A DNA stretch of 64,000 bases from Mycobacterium sp. (GCF_004298145.1 NZ_SCRH01000030.1:194398-258397), one strand, 5' to 3'; counted from the stretch's first letter, positions 1-8,717 are shown. Translations and numbers: made by a program. Notes: generated by a model not told the origin, from the sequence alone.

Positions 1-1
1 C

Positions 2-232
2 GAGGACCCGCAGTGGGGCCAGGCGATCGTCGCGGTGGTGGTGCCGGCGGCGGGCGTCGCCCCCGACCCCGAAGAACTGCGTGAGTTCGTCCGCAAGAGT
101 TTGCGCGGATCACGCACTCCCGACGAGGTAGTGTTTCGCGACGAGCTGCCCACCACCGCCACCGGCAAGGTCTTGCGCCGGGAGATCATCCAGACCCTCA
201 CTCCGATTGCGCGTCGGACGGCCCAGCAGTAA
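2..232 (+). CDS. AMP-dependent acyl-CoA synthetase, C-terminal fragment (cut by window edge)
   Basis: The reading frame is open from the first bases and ends at TAA 230-232. It encodes the last 76 or so residues of an ANL-superfamily ligase. The diagnostic piece is the C-terminal motif around PTTATGKVLRREI, whose lysine is the conserved A10 lysine that contacts the adenylate. Such enzymes activate a carboxylic acid with ATP and load it onto CoA. The substrate cannot be read from this tail. The next gene starts 20 bases downstream on the same strand and may be co-transcribed. Confidence 0.85.
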   Translation, partial: EDPQWGQAIVAVVVPAAGVAPDPEELREFVRKSLRGSRTPDEVVFRDELPTTATGKVLRREIIQTLTPIARRTAQQ

Positions 233-252
233 GCGATCAAGGACGGAAATCA

Positions 253-549
253 ATGGTCAAGAACGGAACTCGGCTCGCCAGCCAGGTATGCGACACGCAG
301 GTGATCGTCGTCAGAAGCGCCGACAGCCTCGATGACCTGCGGTGTGGCGGTGTGCCGATGGTGCCGGTGGGCGCCGATCGCTCGGGCGAATTGGACCCGT
401 CGTTCTCCGACGGCACGGTCATGGGCAAGCGCTACGTCGACGAAGCCGGCGCCGAGGTGCTGGTGACCAAGCCGGGCGCGGGGAGCCTGAGCATCGGCCA
501 GACCGCGCTGCACCTCAAAGAGGTCAAGCCGCTACCCGCCAGCGACTGA
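253..549 (+). CDS. Small conserved-type hypothetical protein, 98 aa
   Basis: The ATG is preceded by an AAGGACGG stretch that can act as a ribosome binding site. The product has 98 residues, no signal peptide and no membrane segment. Its N-terminal half contains CDTQVIVVR and a GGVPMVPVG turn, and it ends in a short charged tail. I do not recognise the family with certainty. It follows the ligase tail closely, so it may belong to an acyl-CoA or aromatic-acid catabolic operon that lies mostly outside the window. It converges with the TetR gene, with only 5 bases between the two stops. Confidence 0.65.
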   Translation: MVKNGTRLASQVCDTQVIVVRSADSLDDLRCGGVPMVPVGADRSGELDPSFSDGTVMGKRYVDEAGAEVLVTKPGAGSLSIGQTALHLKEVKPLPASD

Positions 550-554
550 GAAGG

Positions 555-1208
555 TCACCGCGAGCCGTCATGCTTGCCCGGAATTTTGTTCCGGACAACG
601 AATTCTCTTGCCTTGATCAGGAATTCGAGCTGCTCGCCAACTTGGTGTAGTGGGCCCGCGTTGCGGGTCGAGCGGGAGAGCACGATACCGCCCTCCAGCG
701 CGGCGATCGACGTCACGGCCAGCGACGCGGCATCGGCGTCGTCGAAGCCGTCGTTGACGAACGCGCTGGTGAGCGCGGTGCACCAGCGGCCCAGGATGGC
801 GCCGGCCTCGGTGGAAAGCTTGGGACCATCGCCGTCGGAACAGCCGATCGCCGCCGCCACGACCGGGCAGCCGGCGGTGAAGCCGCCGTCGGTGAGCAGC
901 CGCTCCCAGAAGCCGATGAACTCCTGTAACAACGCCCGGGCGCCCCGCCCGGCGGCGTCGTCGATCATGGCGGTGATGGAGTCGCCCGAGTAGCGCAGCG
1001 CTTCGGTCAGGATCTGATTGCGCCCGTCGGGAAAGTGGTAGTAGACCGAGCCACGCGGGGCGCCGCTGCGGGCGAGCACCGCGTCGATGGTCAGGCCCGC
1101 CGCTCCGCGCTCACGCATCACCTCAGCGGCGCTGGCCAGCATCTTTGTCCGCGTGCCGCCACGCTTTGTCGGGGCCTGCTCCTTGGTGGCTTCACCGCTC
1201 GTCGGCAC
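555..1208 (-). CDS. TetR-family transcriptional regulator (LmrA/YxaF-like)
   Basis: An N-terminal TetR helix-turn-helix is recognisable: GLTIDAVLARSGAPRGSVYYHF is the usual recognition-helix region. The C-terminal half (FTAGCPVVAAA, AILGRWCTALTSAF) fits the LmrA/YxaF-type ligand domain. I place the start at GTG 1208 because a perfect AGGAGG lies just upstream (1215-1220); an in-frame start at 1235 would add nine residues and ignore that site. It lies 23 bases after a possible 43-codon reading frame on the same strand. The target is unknown; the neighbouring ligase operon is a candidate. Confidence 0.85.
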   Translation of the reverse strand: MPTSGEATKEQAPTKRGGTRTKMLASAAEVMRERGAAGLTIDAVLARSGAPRGSVYYHFPDGRNQILTEALRYSGDSITAMIDDAAGRGARALLQEFIGFWERLLTDGGFTAGCPVVAAAIGCSDGDGPKLSTEAGAILGRWCTALTSAFVNDGFDDADAASLAVTSIAALEGGIVLSRSTRNAGPLHQVGEQLEFLIKAREFVVRNKIPGKHDGSR

Positions 1209-1231
1209 TGTCGTACCTCCTGGGGACGGCG

Positions 1232-1363
1232 TCACGCAACCGGCGAATGCCGCGCCGCCGGCCAGTGCATATGGCGCGGGCTGAAGCGGAATGTCCGGCG
1301 CCGCAAGTCTGGCATCTCGCGGGTGAATTGATAGCCGGCGACGTTGAGCTCAATGATCCACAT
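1232..1363 (-). CDS. Possible 43-aa small protein or leader upstream of the TetR gene
   Basis: This short frame starts at ATG 1363, six bases after a GGGAGAA sequence, and ends at TGA 1232, 23 bases before the TetR start. The product is basic and rich in Arg and aromatic residues (starts MWIIELNVAGYQF) with no signal peptide. The good ribosome binding site and the spacing to tetR argue for translation, perhaps as a small first cistron. I do not recognise a homologue, so a chance frame remains possible. Confidence 0.4.
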   Translation of the reverse strand: MWIIELNVAGYQFTREMPDLRRRTFRFSPRHMHWPAARHSPVA

Positions 1364-1585
1364 GGTGTTCTCCCGGCCTGTGTGCGGCCCTTGATTATGC
1401 TATGAACCATATAAGACATCCGTAAATTAAGCAATTTCTCGGGCGCGATGTGACGTAAGCCGCAGATACCGGCCGGTCGCCGTGCCGCCCACCGCATTGA
1501 CGGCAGCGAAAATCCGCGAAAAATATGCTCTATTACATAATCGAGAGGGCTCGGTTCCCCGGGCGCGCGGTCACCACTGGCAAGA

Positions 1586-1650
1586 CGCCGAACGTGCCCT
1601 CACGGCGAAAAAGCTAAGACGGGAATTTCGCCGTGAGCGCACGTTCGGCG
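1586..1650 (-). terminator. Long inverted repeat after the aldehyde dehydrogenase gene
   Basis: Two 25-base arms (1586-1610 and 1626-1650) match at 24 of 25 positions around a 15-base loop. The hairpin begins 11 bases beyond the aldehyde dehydrogenase stop. The core CGAACGTG...CACGTTCG recurs in another convergent position at 43102-43160. It has no U-tract, as is usual for mycobacterial hairpins. Confidence 0.65.
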
Positions 1651-1660
1651 CGCGCAGTGC

Positions 1661-3130
1661 CTAGGCGTCGACGGTGTAGCCCATCGGCATCAGCACGCTC
1701 TTCTGCTGCGTGAAGTGCTCGACGCCCTCCGGGCCGTTCTCGCGGCCGATGCCGGAATTCTTGTAGCCGCCGAACGGGCAGCACGGGTCGAACGCATACC
1801 AGTTGATGGCGTAGGTCCCGGTGCGGATCTTCTCCGAGATCTCGATGCCCTTGGGGATGTCGGTGGTCCACACGCTGCCGGCCAGGCCGTAGGCTGAGTC
1901 GTTGGCGATCTTGATCGCGTCCTCCTCGGTGTCGAACGGAATGATGCTCAGCACCGGCCCGAAGATCTCCTCCTGGGCGATCGTCATCTTGTTGTCGACG
2001 TCGGCGAACACCGTGGGCTGCACGAAGAATCCATTGTCCAGGCCCTCGGGACGGCCGCCGCCACAGACCAGCCGGGCGCCCTCCTCGATGCCCTTGGCGA
2101 TGTAGCCCTCGACGCGGGCGCGCTGCTTCTCCGAGATCAGCGAACCGATCTGGGCGGCCGGGTCCGACGGTCCTCCGACCGGCAGGGCCTGCACGAATTC
2201 GCTTACGGCGTTGACGATTTCGTCGTAGCGCGAGCGTGGCGCCAGGATGCGGGTCTGGCCGACGCAGGCCTGCCCGGTGTTCATGATCCCGGAGAACACC
2301 AGCATCGGGATCGCCGACGCCAGGTCGACGTCCTCGAGGACGATGGCCGCCGACTTACCGCCGAGCTCCAGCGTGCACGGCTTGAGCATTTCCGCGGCGC
2401 GCCGGCCGATCTCCTTGCCGACGCCCGAGCTGCCGGTGAAGGTGAACAGGTCGACGTCGGGGTTCGAAGTGAGCGCCTGACCGGTCTCGATACCGCCGGG
2501 CACCACCGACAGCACACCCTCGGGCAGGCCGGCCTCGGCGAAGATCTCCGCCAAAGCGTTTGTGGTCAGCGGGGTTTCGGCGGCCGGCTTGAGCACGACG
2601 GTGCAGCCGGCCAGCAGCGCGGGGCCCAGCTTGTTGACCGCCAAGAACAGCGGCACGTTCCAGGCGACGATCGCGCCCACCACGCCGATCGGCTCGCGGT
2701 GCACGATGGTCTGCCCGTAGGAGCCGTTGCGGATCTCCCGCCACTTGACCTGGTCGACGGCGGGGCCGGCGAAGAAGTTCATCGCGCCCATCGAGCCCAT
2801 CCAGTGCATCGTCTCGATGGTCGTCGGCGGCTGGCCGGTCTCCCCGGCGAGCAGAGCGCTCAGCAGCTCCTTGCGCTCCTCCATCAGCTTGACCGCGTTG
2901 GCGATGACGGCCGCGCGTTCCTTCGGCGGCGTCGTGGGCCAGGGGCCGTTGTCGAATGCGGCACGGGCCGCGGCGACCGCGGCGTCGACGTCCGCCGCCG
3001 CCGCCATCGGCGCCTTGCCGAAGTACTCGCCGGTGGCCGGACAACGCACCTCGATCACCTCAGAGGTGGACGGCTCCGTCCACTTGCCGCCGATGAAAAG
3101 CTTGTCGTATTCGGTCTTGATGTCGGTCAT
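1661..3130 (-). CDS. NAD(P)-dependent aldehyde dehydrogenase (Rv0223c orthologue)
   Basis: This 489-residue ALDH oxidises an aldehyde to the acid; the substrate is unknown. Visible catalytic parts are the oxyanion Asn158 in AWNVP, Lys181 in VVLKPA, Glu255 in LELGGK and the nucleophile Cys289 in NTGQAC. Sequence and length match M. tuberculosis Rv0223c along the whole protein. The start at ATG 3130 (MTDIKTEYDKLF) is preferred over 3181, because GAGGAGCGG lies just upstream and the extra 17 residues are not family-like. It lies next to the Rv0224c methyltransferase on the same strand, as in M. tuberculosis. Confidence 0.93.
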   Translation of the reverse strand: MTDIKTEYDKLFIGGKWTEPSTSEVIEVRCPATGEYFGKAPMAAAADVDAAVAAARAAFDNGPWPTTPPKERAAVIANAVKLMEERKELLSALLAGETGQPPTTIETMHWMGSMGAMNFFAGPAVDQVKWREIRNGSYGQTIVHREPIGVVGAIVAWNVPLFLAVNKLGPALLAGCTVVLKPAAETPLTTNALAEIFAEAGLPEGVLSVVPGGIETGQALTSNPDVDLFTFTGSSGVGKEIGRRAAEMLKPCTLELGGKSAAIVLEDVDLASAIPMLVFSGIMNTGQACVGQTRILAPRSRYDEIVNAVSEFVQALPVGGPSDPAAQIGSLISEKQRARVEGYIAKGIEEGARLVCGGGRPEGLDNGFFVQPTVFADVDNKMTIAQEEIFGPVLSIIPFDTEEDAIKIANDSAYGLAGSVWTTDIPKGIEISEKIRTGTYAINWYAFDPCCPFGGYKNSGIGRENGPEGVEHFTQQKSVLMPMGYTVDA

Positions 3131-3222
3131 CTTCCGCCGCTCCTCCTCATGGCTTCGCTCGGCGCCGTCGCCGGCGGGCATGGCGCCACCCTACCCAAGC
3201 GAAAACGAAACGAGAACACGTT

Positions 3223-4005
3223 TCACTCTTGCGGTGAAAGCACCAGCACGAGATTGCTCACCAGGAACTCGCGCAGCACCGGCACGCCCGTCAGCCACCA
3301 CGCCCATCGCGGGTGGTAGCGCGGAAATACGGCCAGCAGCGCCCCGGTGTTCGCGGCCCAGCTCAGCCCGTCGGCCGCGGACACCGCGAACAACGACGAC
3401 CCGTAGTCGTTCTTCGGCGGGTGGCCGTGTTTGCGGGCGTAGCGCGCGGCGGCGCGCGCGCCGCCCAGGTAGTGGGTCAGGCCCATCTCGTGGCCGCCGA
3501 ACGGGCCCAGCCAGACGGTGTACGAGAGGACGGCCAGGCCGCCGGGCTTGGTCACCCGCAGCATCTCGGCGCCGAGTTGCCAGGGCCGCGGCACGTGTTC
3601 GGCGACGTTGGACGACAGGCAGATGTCCACCGAATCGTCGGCGAACGGCAGCGCCATGCCCGACGCCCGCACGAAGGTTCCCGTCGCCGCGGCTATGGCG
3701 GGTCCGCCCGCGTGCATCTCCCTCGGGTCGGGCTCGACCCCGATGTAGCCGACGCCGGCATCGGCGAAGGCCGCCGCGAAATAGCCCGGGCCGCCTCCGA
3801 CGTCGAGCAGGGTGCGGCCGGCCGGGGAATCCCCGTGGGCGGCCCGCCACAGGTCGCCCACCATCGCCGCGGTGTCGGCGGCCAGCGCGCCGTAGAAGCG
3901 GTCCGGATCGGACTGCTCGTAGCGAAACTGCGACAGCAGCCGCACCGAGCGGGCCAGCGTCGCCCGGCGAGCGAAGACCCGCATGGGATTCGGCGTCACG
4001 ACCAC
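3223..4005 (-). CDS. SAM-dependent methyltransferase (Rv0224c orthologue)
   Basis: A class I methyltransferase fold is shown by motif I LLDVGGGPGYF, the acidic strand-2 end IGVEPDP, and ICLSSNVAEHV plus RVTKPGGLAVLSY further on. The C-terminal part, ending in WWLTGVPVLREFLVSNLVLVL, is characteristic of this mycobacterial orthologue group. The substrate is not known. The start is GTG 4005 or ATG 3984; the difference is seven residues and I cannot decide. It marks the left edge of conserved synteny: in M. tuberculosis the next gene is Rv0225, which here lies 28 kb away. Confidence 0.9.
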   Translation of the reverse strand: MVVTPNPMRVFARRATLARSVRLLSQFRYEQSDPDRFYGALAADTAAMVGDLWRAAHGDSPAGRTLLDVGGGPGYFAAAFADAGVGYIGVEPDPREMHAGGPAIAAATGTFVRASGMALPFADDSVDICLSSNVAEHVPRPWQLGAEMLRVTKPGGLAVLSYTVWLGPFGGHEMGLTHYLGGARAAARYARKHGHPPKNDYGSSLFAVSAADGLSWAANTGALLAVFPRYHPRWAWWLTGVPVLREFLVSNLVLVLSPQE

Positions 4006-4109
4006 CGGCCAACCCTACGGCCGGCGACACACATACTGTGGCGGCAAAGAGGGTAAGGAAGCGTCGACGGCACAGACGACGGCTCCGACGAAGGTGGTTC
4101 AGGCAGCGA

Positions 4110-5339
4110 ATGGATGTCCCCGATTGGGTATGGGCCCTGACCGTCCTGGGCATCGTCGGCCTGTTGGCCTTCGACTATTTCTTTCATGTCCGCAAGGCTC
4201 ACGTTCCGGCGCTGCGGGAGGCCGCGGTCTGGTCGGCCGCCTATGTCGGCGTCGCGCTGCTGTTCGGCGTGGCCTTACTCGTGTGGGGAGGCCATGAGGA
4301 GGGCCCGGAGTATTTCGCCGGGTACGTCACCGAAAAGGCGTTGTCGGTCGACAACCTGTTCGTCTTCCTGATGATCATGGCCAGCTTCCGGGTCCCGCGC
4401 GAGGATCAGCAGAAGGTGCTGCTGTTCGGGATCGTCTTCTCCCTGATCGCTCGCACCGGCTTCATCTTTCTCGGTGCCGCGCTGATCAACACCTTCGCGT
4501 GGGTCTTCTACCTGTTCGGGTTGATCCTGCTGATGGCCGCCGGCAGCATCCTGCGGCCGGACGACGCCGAGGAGTCCCGCAGGGCCGACAACGTCGTCAT
4601 CCGGATGGCGAAGAAGGTCCTGCACACCTCCGAGCACTATGACGGCGACAAGTTGTTCACGACGGTCGACGGCCGGCGCGCCATGACGCCCATGCTGTTG
4701 GTGATGGTCGCCATCGGCGGCACGGACATGTTTTTCGCGCTGGACTCCATCCCGGCGATCTTCGGTCTCACCCAGAACGTCTACGTCGTCTTCACCGCGA
4801 CGGCGTTTTCGCTGCTGGGGCTGCGGCAGCTGTACTTCCTCATCGAGGGCCTGCTGGACCGTCTCGTCTACCTCTCCTATGGGCTCGCGGCGATCCTCGG
4901 TTTCATCGGCATCAAGCTGATCTTGCATGCCCTGCACGAGAACAACGTCCCGTTCATCAACGACGGCGAGCGGGTGACCCTCGTCGAGATCAGCACCTAC
5001 CTGTCGCTGGGCGTGATCGTCGGTGTCCTCTTCGTCACCATCGTCACCTCGTTACTCAGCCCCATGGGCAAAGCCCGGACGGCGATCGCCGGCGCCCGGC
5101 GGCACGCGACCGCCTACCTCGACTCCGAATACACCCACGATCCCGCCGAACGCGAGCGCATCTTCCGCAAGCTGCTGGGCGAGCGCGATCAGATACTCGC
5201 GCTCGGCCCGAAGTACCGCCAGCTGGTCCACGAAGAGCCGGCCCTGATCGACCTGTTCGACCGCGCGGCCGCCAAGCATGACGAAGCCGTCGGCCGCGGC
5301 GAGGCCGAGCCATTCAGCAAAACGGGGCTGGCCATCTGA
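4110..5339 (+). CDS. TerC-family integral membrane protein
   Basis: The 409-residue product is mostly membrane spans. TerC/Alx hallmarks are present: EKALSVDNLFVFLMI early and GGTDMFFALDSIPAIF in the middle, each carrying the conserved intramembrane acidic residues. Family members take part in tellurite resistance and, for Alx/TerC, in manganese export. The ATG at 4110 opens a typical TerC N-terminus (MDVPDWVWALTVLG); the frame is open far upstream, but that part runs antisense to Rv0223c/Rv0224c and is not coding. A soluble basic tail of about 100 residues follows the last span. The metal handled is inference. Confidence 0.9.
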   Translation: MDVPDWVWALTVLGIVGLLAFDYFFHVRKAHVPALREAAVWSAAYVGVALLFGVALLVWGGHEEGPEYFAGYVTEKALSVDNLFVFLMIMASFRVPREDQQKVLLFGIVFSLIARTGFIFLGAALINTFAWVFYLFGLILLMAAGSILRPDDAEESRRADNVVIRMAKKVLHTSEHYDGDKLFTTVDGRRAMTPMLLVMVAIGGTDMFFALDSIPAIFGLTQNVYVVFTATAFSLLGLRQLYFLIEGLLDRLVYLSYGLAAILGFIGIKLILHALHENNVPFINDGERVTLVEISTYLSLGVIVGVLFVTIVTSLLSPMGKARTAIAGARRHATAYLDSEYTHDPAERERIFRKLLGERDQILALGPKYRQLVHEEPALIDLFDRAAAKHDEAVGRGEAEPFSKTGLAI

Positions 5340-5385
5340 GCGGCGGCTCGTCCCCGCGACCGGGGCGGGTACTGTGGCACCATCG

Positions 5386-6198
5386 CTATAGCCCGCCGGA
5401 TCTGGGCCCTGTTTTCTCCGCGGTGATGAGCGTGTATCCGATGTGTCCGGCCTTGACCGCGTCGGCCACCAGCCGCGTGTACGCCAGCACGGCATCGGGT
5501 GCAACGCCGTTGTCGGCGAGAAGCTTTGGCGCTATGACGCGCAGCGCGGTGATCCGGGCGTCGATACGGTCGATCATTTTCAGCAGACTGTCGTGGTGAG
5601 ATTCGATGTGGCGCAAGTGAAGTCCTGCCCGCTCCAGGATGCCGGTGTAGTCGGTGAGCGTGCGGGCGTCGGCGACGCAGGCGACCCAGGCGGTCAGTGA
5701 GGTCAACTCAGCCGGCAGTCCTGCCTCGGTGATCGTGACATCGGTGATACCGGCCAGGCCACCCGGACGCAGAATCCGCGCGAACTGGCGCGCCGCGGCG
5801 TCCTTGTCCGGAAACGTGCATAGCGCACATTCGCACACTAGCGCGTCGAACGTGTTGTCGGGCAACGGAAGTTCTTCGGCGTCGCCACGGTGGAATCGCA
5901 CCTGCTCACCCAGCCCGGCGGCCGCCGCGGCGGTTCGGCCGCGGTCAACGTTGATCTCGCCGAGGTCGACGCCGTCGACGGTGACGTCGTATTCACTCGC
6001 GAGTAGGCGGGCGGTGGCGCCAGGTCCGGAAGCGATATCGGCTACCCGCTGCCCCGATCGCAGCCCAAGCACCTCGGCCAGCCTGCGGGTCAAGGATGCA
6101 CCGCCCGGGTGATAGGACTCGCCGAGCAGCAACGCGACGATGTCGCGGGAATACGCGTCGGCGCAACACGCTTTGATCCGGTGCGGCTGCACGGTCAT
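5386..6198 (-). CDS. SAM-dependent methyltransferase coupled to a radical SAM protein
   Basis: A 270-residue class I methyltransferase: motif I RVADIASGPGATARLL, DGVDLGEINV for the ribose-binding acid, RGDAEELPLPDNTFD, and RILRPGGLAGITDV. It begins with an unusual cysteine pair in IKACCADAYSRD and has another cysteine pair in CECALCTF, a pattern that recalls metal- or arsenite-type methyltransferases but is not proof. Its ATG overlaps the stop of the radical SAM gene by ATGA, so the two are translationally coupled and probably act in one pathway. An ArsM-like role is possible; a lipid or natural-product role fits the partner better. Confidence 0.85.
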   Translation of the reverse strand: MTVQPHRIKACCADAYSRDIVALLLGESYHPGGASLTRRLAEVLGLRSGQRVADIASGPGATARLLASEYDVTVDGVDLGEINVDRGRTAAAAAGLGEQVRFHRGDAEELPLPDNTFDALVCECALCTFPDKDAAARQFARILRPGGLAGITDVTITEAGLPAELTSLTAWVACVADARTLTDYTGILERAGLHLRHIESHHDSLLKMIDRIDARITALRVIAPKLLADNGVAPDAVLAYTRLVADAVKAGHIGYTLITAEKTGPRSGGL

Positions 6199-7823
6199 CG
6201 GTGCACCGCCGGTTGTCCAGTGTTGGTCGCGTCGCGCGCAACCCCCTTGCGCCCCAAGGCATCAGTGCTGGCGTGTTTGGAGCCATGCGGAGAGTCGGTC
6301 AACACCGCGGCAAGCGGGGCGGCGTTGGGCACGATGTCGGGCACCGGCACACCGGTCAGCTGTTCGCGGACCTGCTCTCGATAACCAACGGAGTTGTACG
6401 CGCAGAACGGGATCAGTCGTCCATCGGGAACCACTTGCTGGACACAGCATTTCATCAGCTGTTTGACGTTGAGGGTGTACGGATCCTGGAAGTCTTGGAT
6501 GACGATGGCGAACACCCGATCGGTGAGCTGTGCGAGCGCCTCGGGCAGGTTGATCCCGCACGCGTCGGCGCACTGCAAAACGTCGGCCGCCCGTCGCAAC
6601 TGCTCGATCGTGGCATCGGTGCCCAGCACCGCCGATGCCGACCACAGACCCTCCAACGCGTGCCGGATCGCCAGGTCGGGAATGACCCGGTTGGAGATGT
6701 AATCGAGGTAGTCCTCGACGTCGAGCAGCCGCGGAATCGGGACCACGTGTTCGCCGTCGGTGAGCAGGTAGGTGATGGATCGGCAGCTGGGGAAACAGCA
6801 AGGCACGGGGAAGAAATCGTCGGCCTGAAACCACTCCGGCAGCTGCGCGGCGATGCCGTGGATGATGTCGGAGTTGGTCAGCCGGGTCAGCGGATCGAAC
6901 TGTAGATGCCGGCCGGCGTGGGTGACCGGCTGGAACACCACCGATTGCACCGCGGGTTGCGTCATGCCGTGGCGGATGATCGCGCCGAGCTCGTGATCGT
7001 TGACACCGCGTTCGACCGCGGCGACCAGGCTCACGGTCAGGCCCACCGCCGCGCAGTTGTCCAGTGCGCGGGCCTTGACGTCGCGCAGGTCGCGGGCCCG
7101 CAGCTGGTGGTGTGTGGCTTCCTCGAGGCCGTCGAACTGCAGATAGATATGTACGGGGCGACCGGGCCGATTGCGCGCGGCGAGGTCGTCGACAAATCGC
7201 CGATCCGATGCCAGCCGGATGCCGTTGGTGTTGAGGATGACGGTTTTGACCGGGCGTGCTTGGGCGGCGTCGACGAACTCGAGGATCCGTTTGTGGATCG
7301 TGGGTTCGCCGCCGGAGAACATCACGACTTCGGGTTCACCCTCGGCGGCCACGAACGCGTCCAGCATCCGTTCGCACTGCGCCAAGGTGATCGCATACCC
7401 GTCGAGCTGATGCCCCGAGTCGGCGAAACAGATCGGGCAATCCAGATTGCAGTGCGTGTTGACCTCGATCAGGCCCAGGCAGGCGTGCTGTTTGTGGTCG
7501 GGGCACAGGCCGCAGTCGCTGGGGCAGCCGTCGCGGATCTCGGTCTGGAATTGCAACGGAATGGTACCCGGCTTGTTGAATCGCATTGAGTCCATGTACA
7601 TCTGGGCGTCGCCGTATACCAGGGCCTCGAACTCGCCGTGGTCGCGGCATCGCTTGCGCAGATACACCTTGCTGTCGCGGACGTTGACCTGGGCGTCCAC
7701 CACCACCTTGCACACCGGGCAGATGCTCTTGGTGTACTCGATGAACACCTCGTCGCGATCTCGCTTCGTCGCCGCCACCCGATGCCCCACTTCCCGTCGG
7801 CCCGTCCGACCGGCCCACCTCAT
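6195..7823 (-). CDS. Radical SAM enzyme of the tetraether-synthase/COG1964 type
   Basis: The core CX3CX2C cluster motif is Cys125, Cys129, Cys132 in THCNLDCPIC, with GGE at 171-173 for SAM binding. Further cysteine groups suggest extra metal sites: ICPVC (35/38) with Cys59, GCPSDCGLC (100/104/107) with Cys115, PCCFPSC (342/343/347), and KCC...FCAYN (459/460/474). This arrangement is what I know from MJ0619/Tes, the archaeal enzyme that joins lipid tails by C-C bonds, and its bacterial relatives. Numbering is from ATG 7823; GTG starts at 7790 or 7778 are also possible. It overlaps the downstream methyltransferase by 4 bases and is divergent from the DUF427 gene. The reaction here is inference. 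Confidence 0.85.
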   Translation of the reverse strand: MRWAGRTGRREVGHRVAATKRDRDEVFIEYTKSICPVCKVVVDAQVNVRDSKVYLRKRCRDHGEFEALVYGDAQMYMDSMRFNKPGTIPLQFQTEIRDGCPSDCGLCPDHKQHACLGLIEVNTHCNLDCPICFADSGHQLDGYAITLAQCERMLDAFVAAEGEPEVVMFSGGEPTIHKRILEFVDAAQARPVKTVILNTNGIRLASDRRFVDDLAARNRPGRPVHIYLQFDGLEEATHHQLRARDLRDVKARALDNCAAVGLTVSLVAAVERGVNDHELGAIIRHGMTQPAVQSVVFQPVTHAGRHLQFDPLTRLTNSDIIHGIAAQLPEWFQADDFFPVPCCFPSCRSITYLLTDGEHVVPIPRLLDVEDYLDYISNRVIPDLAIRHALEGLWSASAVLGTDATIEQLRRAADVLQCADACGINLPEALAQLTDRVFAIVIQDFQDPYTLNVKQLMKCCVQQVVPDGRLIPFCAYNSVGYREQVREQLTGVPVPDIVPNAAPLAAVLTDSPHGSKHASTDALGRKGVARDATNTGQPAVHR

Positions 7824-7962
7824 CACGGCGCGCCCGTGTGCGGTGAGCAACTGTCAGGAGCCGAACACTCCGCTGGTTGTGTCACCCAGACGACAGTTCG
7901 CGTGCACACCGCACCACAACAGCGTGCTATAGCGGAAAGATGATGGCAGGAGATGAGCGAGA

Positions 7963-8331
7963 ATGATTCGTGCTACCTGGAACGGGGCTGTGCTCGCCGA
8001 AACGCCACGCACCGTGCGCGTAGAGGGCAATCACTACTTTCCGCCCGAATCGCTGCGCCGCGAGCATCTGATCGACAGCCCGACGAAATCGATCTGCCCG
8101 TGGAAGGGCCTGGCCCGCTATTACACCGTGGCGGTCAAGGGCGACACCAACCCGGACGCCGCCTGGTACTACCCCCACCCGAGCCCATTGGCGCGCCGGA
8201 TCAAGAACCACGTCGCGTTCTGGAACGGCGTGCACGTCGACGGCGAACCCGAAGGCGACCGACAGGGGATCGCGCAACGGGTGGCGGCATGGCTTGGCGC
8301 CAATGCGGCTCGCCGCGGCGGTCGAACATGA
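7963..8331 (+). CDS. DUF427 domain protein
   Basis: A 122-residue single-domain protein with the DUF427 signature: start IRATWNGAVLAE, the YFPPESL segment, the TKSICPWKGLARYY core and DAAWYYPHPSP...FW. The fold is a small beta barrel; its biochemical role is not established. AGGAG at about 7951 precedes the ATG. Its stop overlaps the start of the MerT-like gene (ATGA), which ties it to the mercury cluster. Confidence 0.9.
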   Translation: MIRATWNGAVLAETPRTVRVEGNHYFPPESLRREHLIDSPTKSICPWKGLARYYTVAVKGDTNPDAAWYYPHPSPLARRIKNHVAFWNGVHVDGEPEGDRQGIAQRVAAWLGANAARRGGRT

Positions 8332-8717
8332 AGCGCCCAACTGTGATCGAAGATCTCACCGAGAACCCCCAGGCGGCAGGTAGCCGGGTGCCGATGTGGC
8401 GCATCGGTATCACCGGCGGTGTGGTCGGCATCCTCTGCTGCGCCGGTCCCACTGTCCTAGCGATCTTTGGAATCATCAGCGCCACAACGGCATTAGCGTG
8501 GTCCAACAATCTCTACGGCAACTATGCGTGGTGGTTTCGCCTCGGCGGCATCGGTGTTCTCGCGCTGCTGGTGTGGATTGCGTTGCGGCGACGAAATCAG
8601 TGCAATATCAATGCGATCCGGCACCTGAGATGGCGACTGGCCGCGATGCTCGCGATCGCGGTCGGCACCTACGCCCTCTTATACGCCGTGACGACCTGGC
8701 TCGAAAGGTTCGCCTAA
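8328..8717 (+). CDS. MerT/MerC-like small membrane transporter
   Basis: The 129-residue protein has about three hydrophobic helices. The first contains ILCCAGPTVLAIFG with vicinal Cys37-Cys38, the arrangement used by mercuric ion transporters to pass Hg(II) across the membrane; a further cysteine lies in the loop after the second helix (RRRNQCN). The start ATG overlaps the DUF427 stop. Its place beside an ArsR-type regulator, merA and merB supports a mercury role. Sequence similarity to classical MerT is limited to the cysteine helix, so a different soft metal cannot be excluded. Confidence 0.7.
   Translation: MKRPTVIEDLTENPQAAGSRVPMWRIGITGGVVGILCCAGPTVLAIFGIISATTALAWSNNLYGNYAWWFRLGGIGVLALLVWIALRRRNQCNINAIRHLRWRLAAMLAIAVGTYALLYAVTTWLERFA

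Noticed and set aside
2727..4109. Long open frame continuing upstream of TerC (together 870 codons)
   Set aside because: It runs antisense to the Rv0223c and Rv0224c orthologues, is Arg/Pro-rich, and TerC family similarity begins at 4110.
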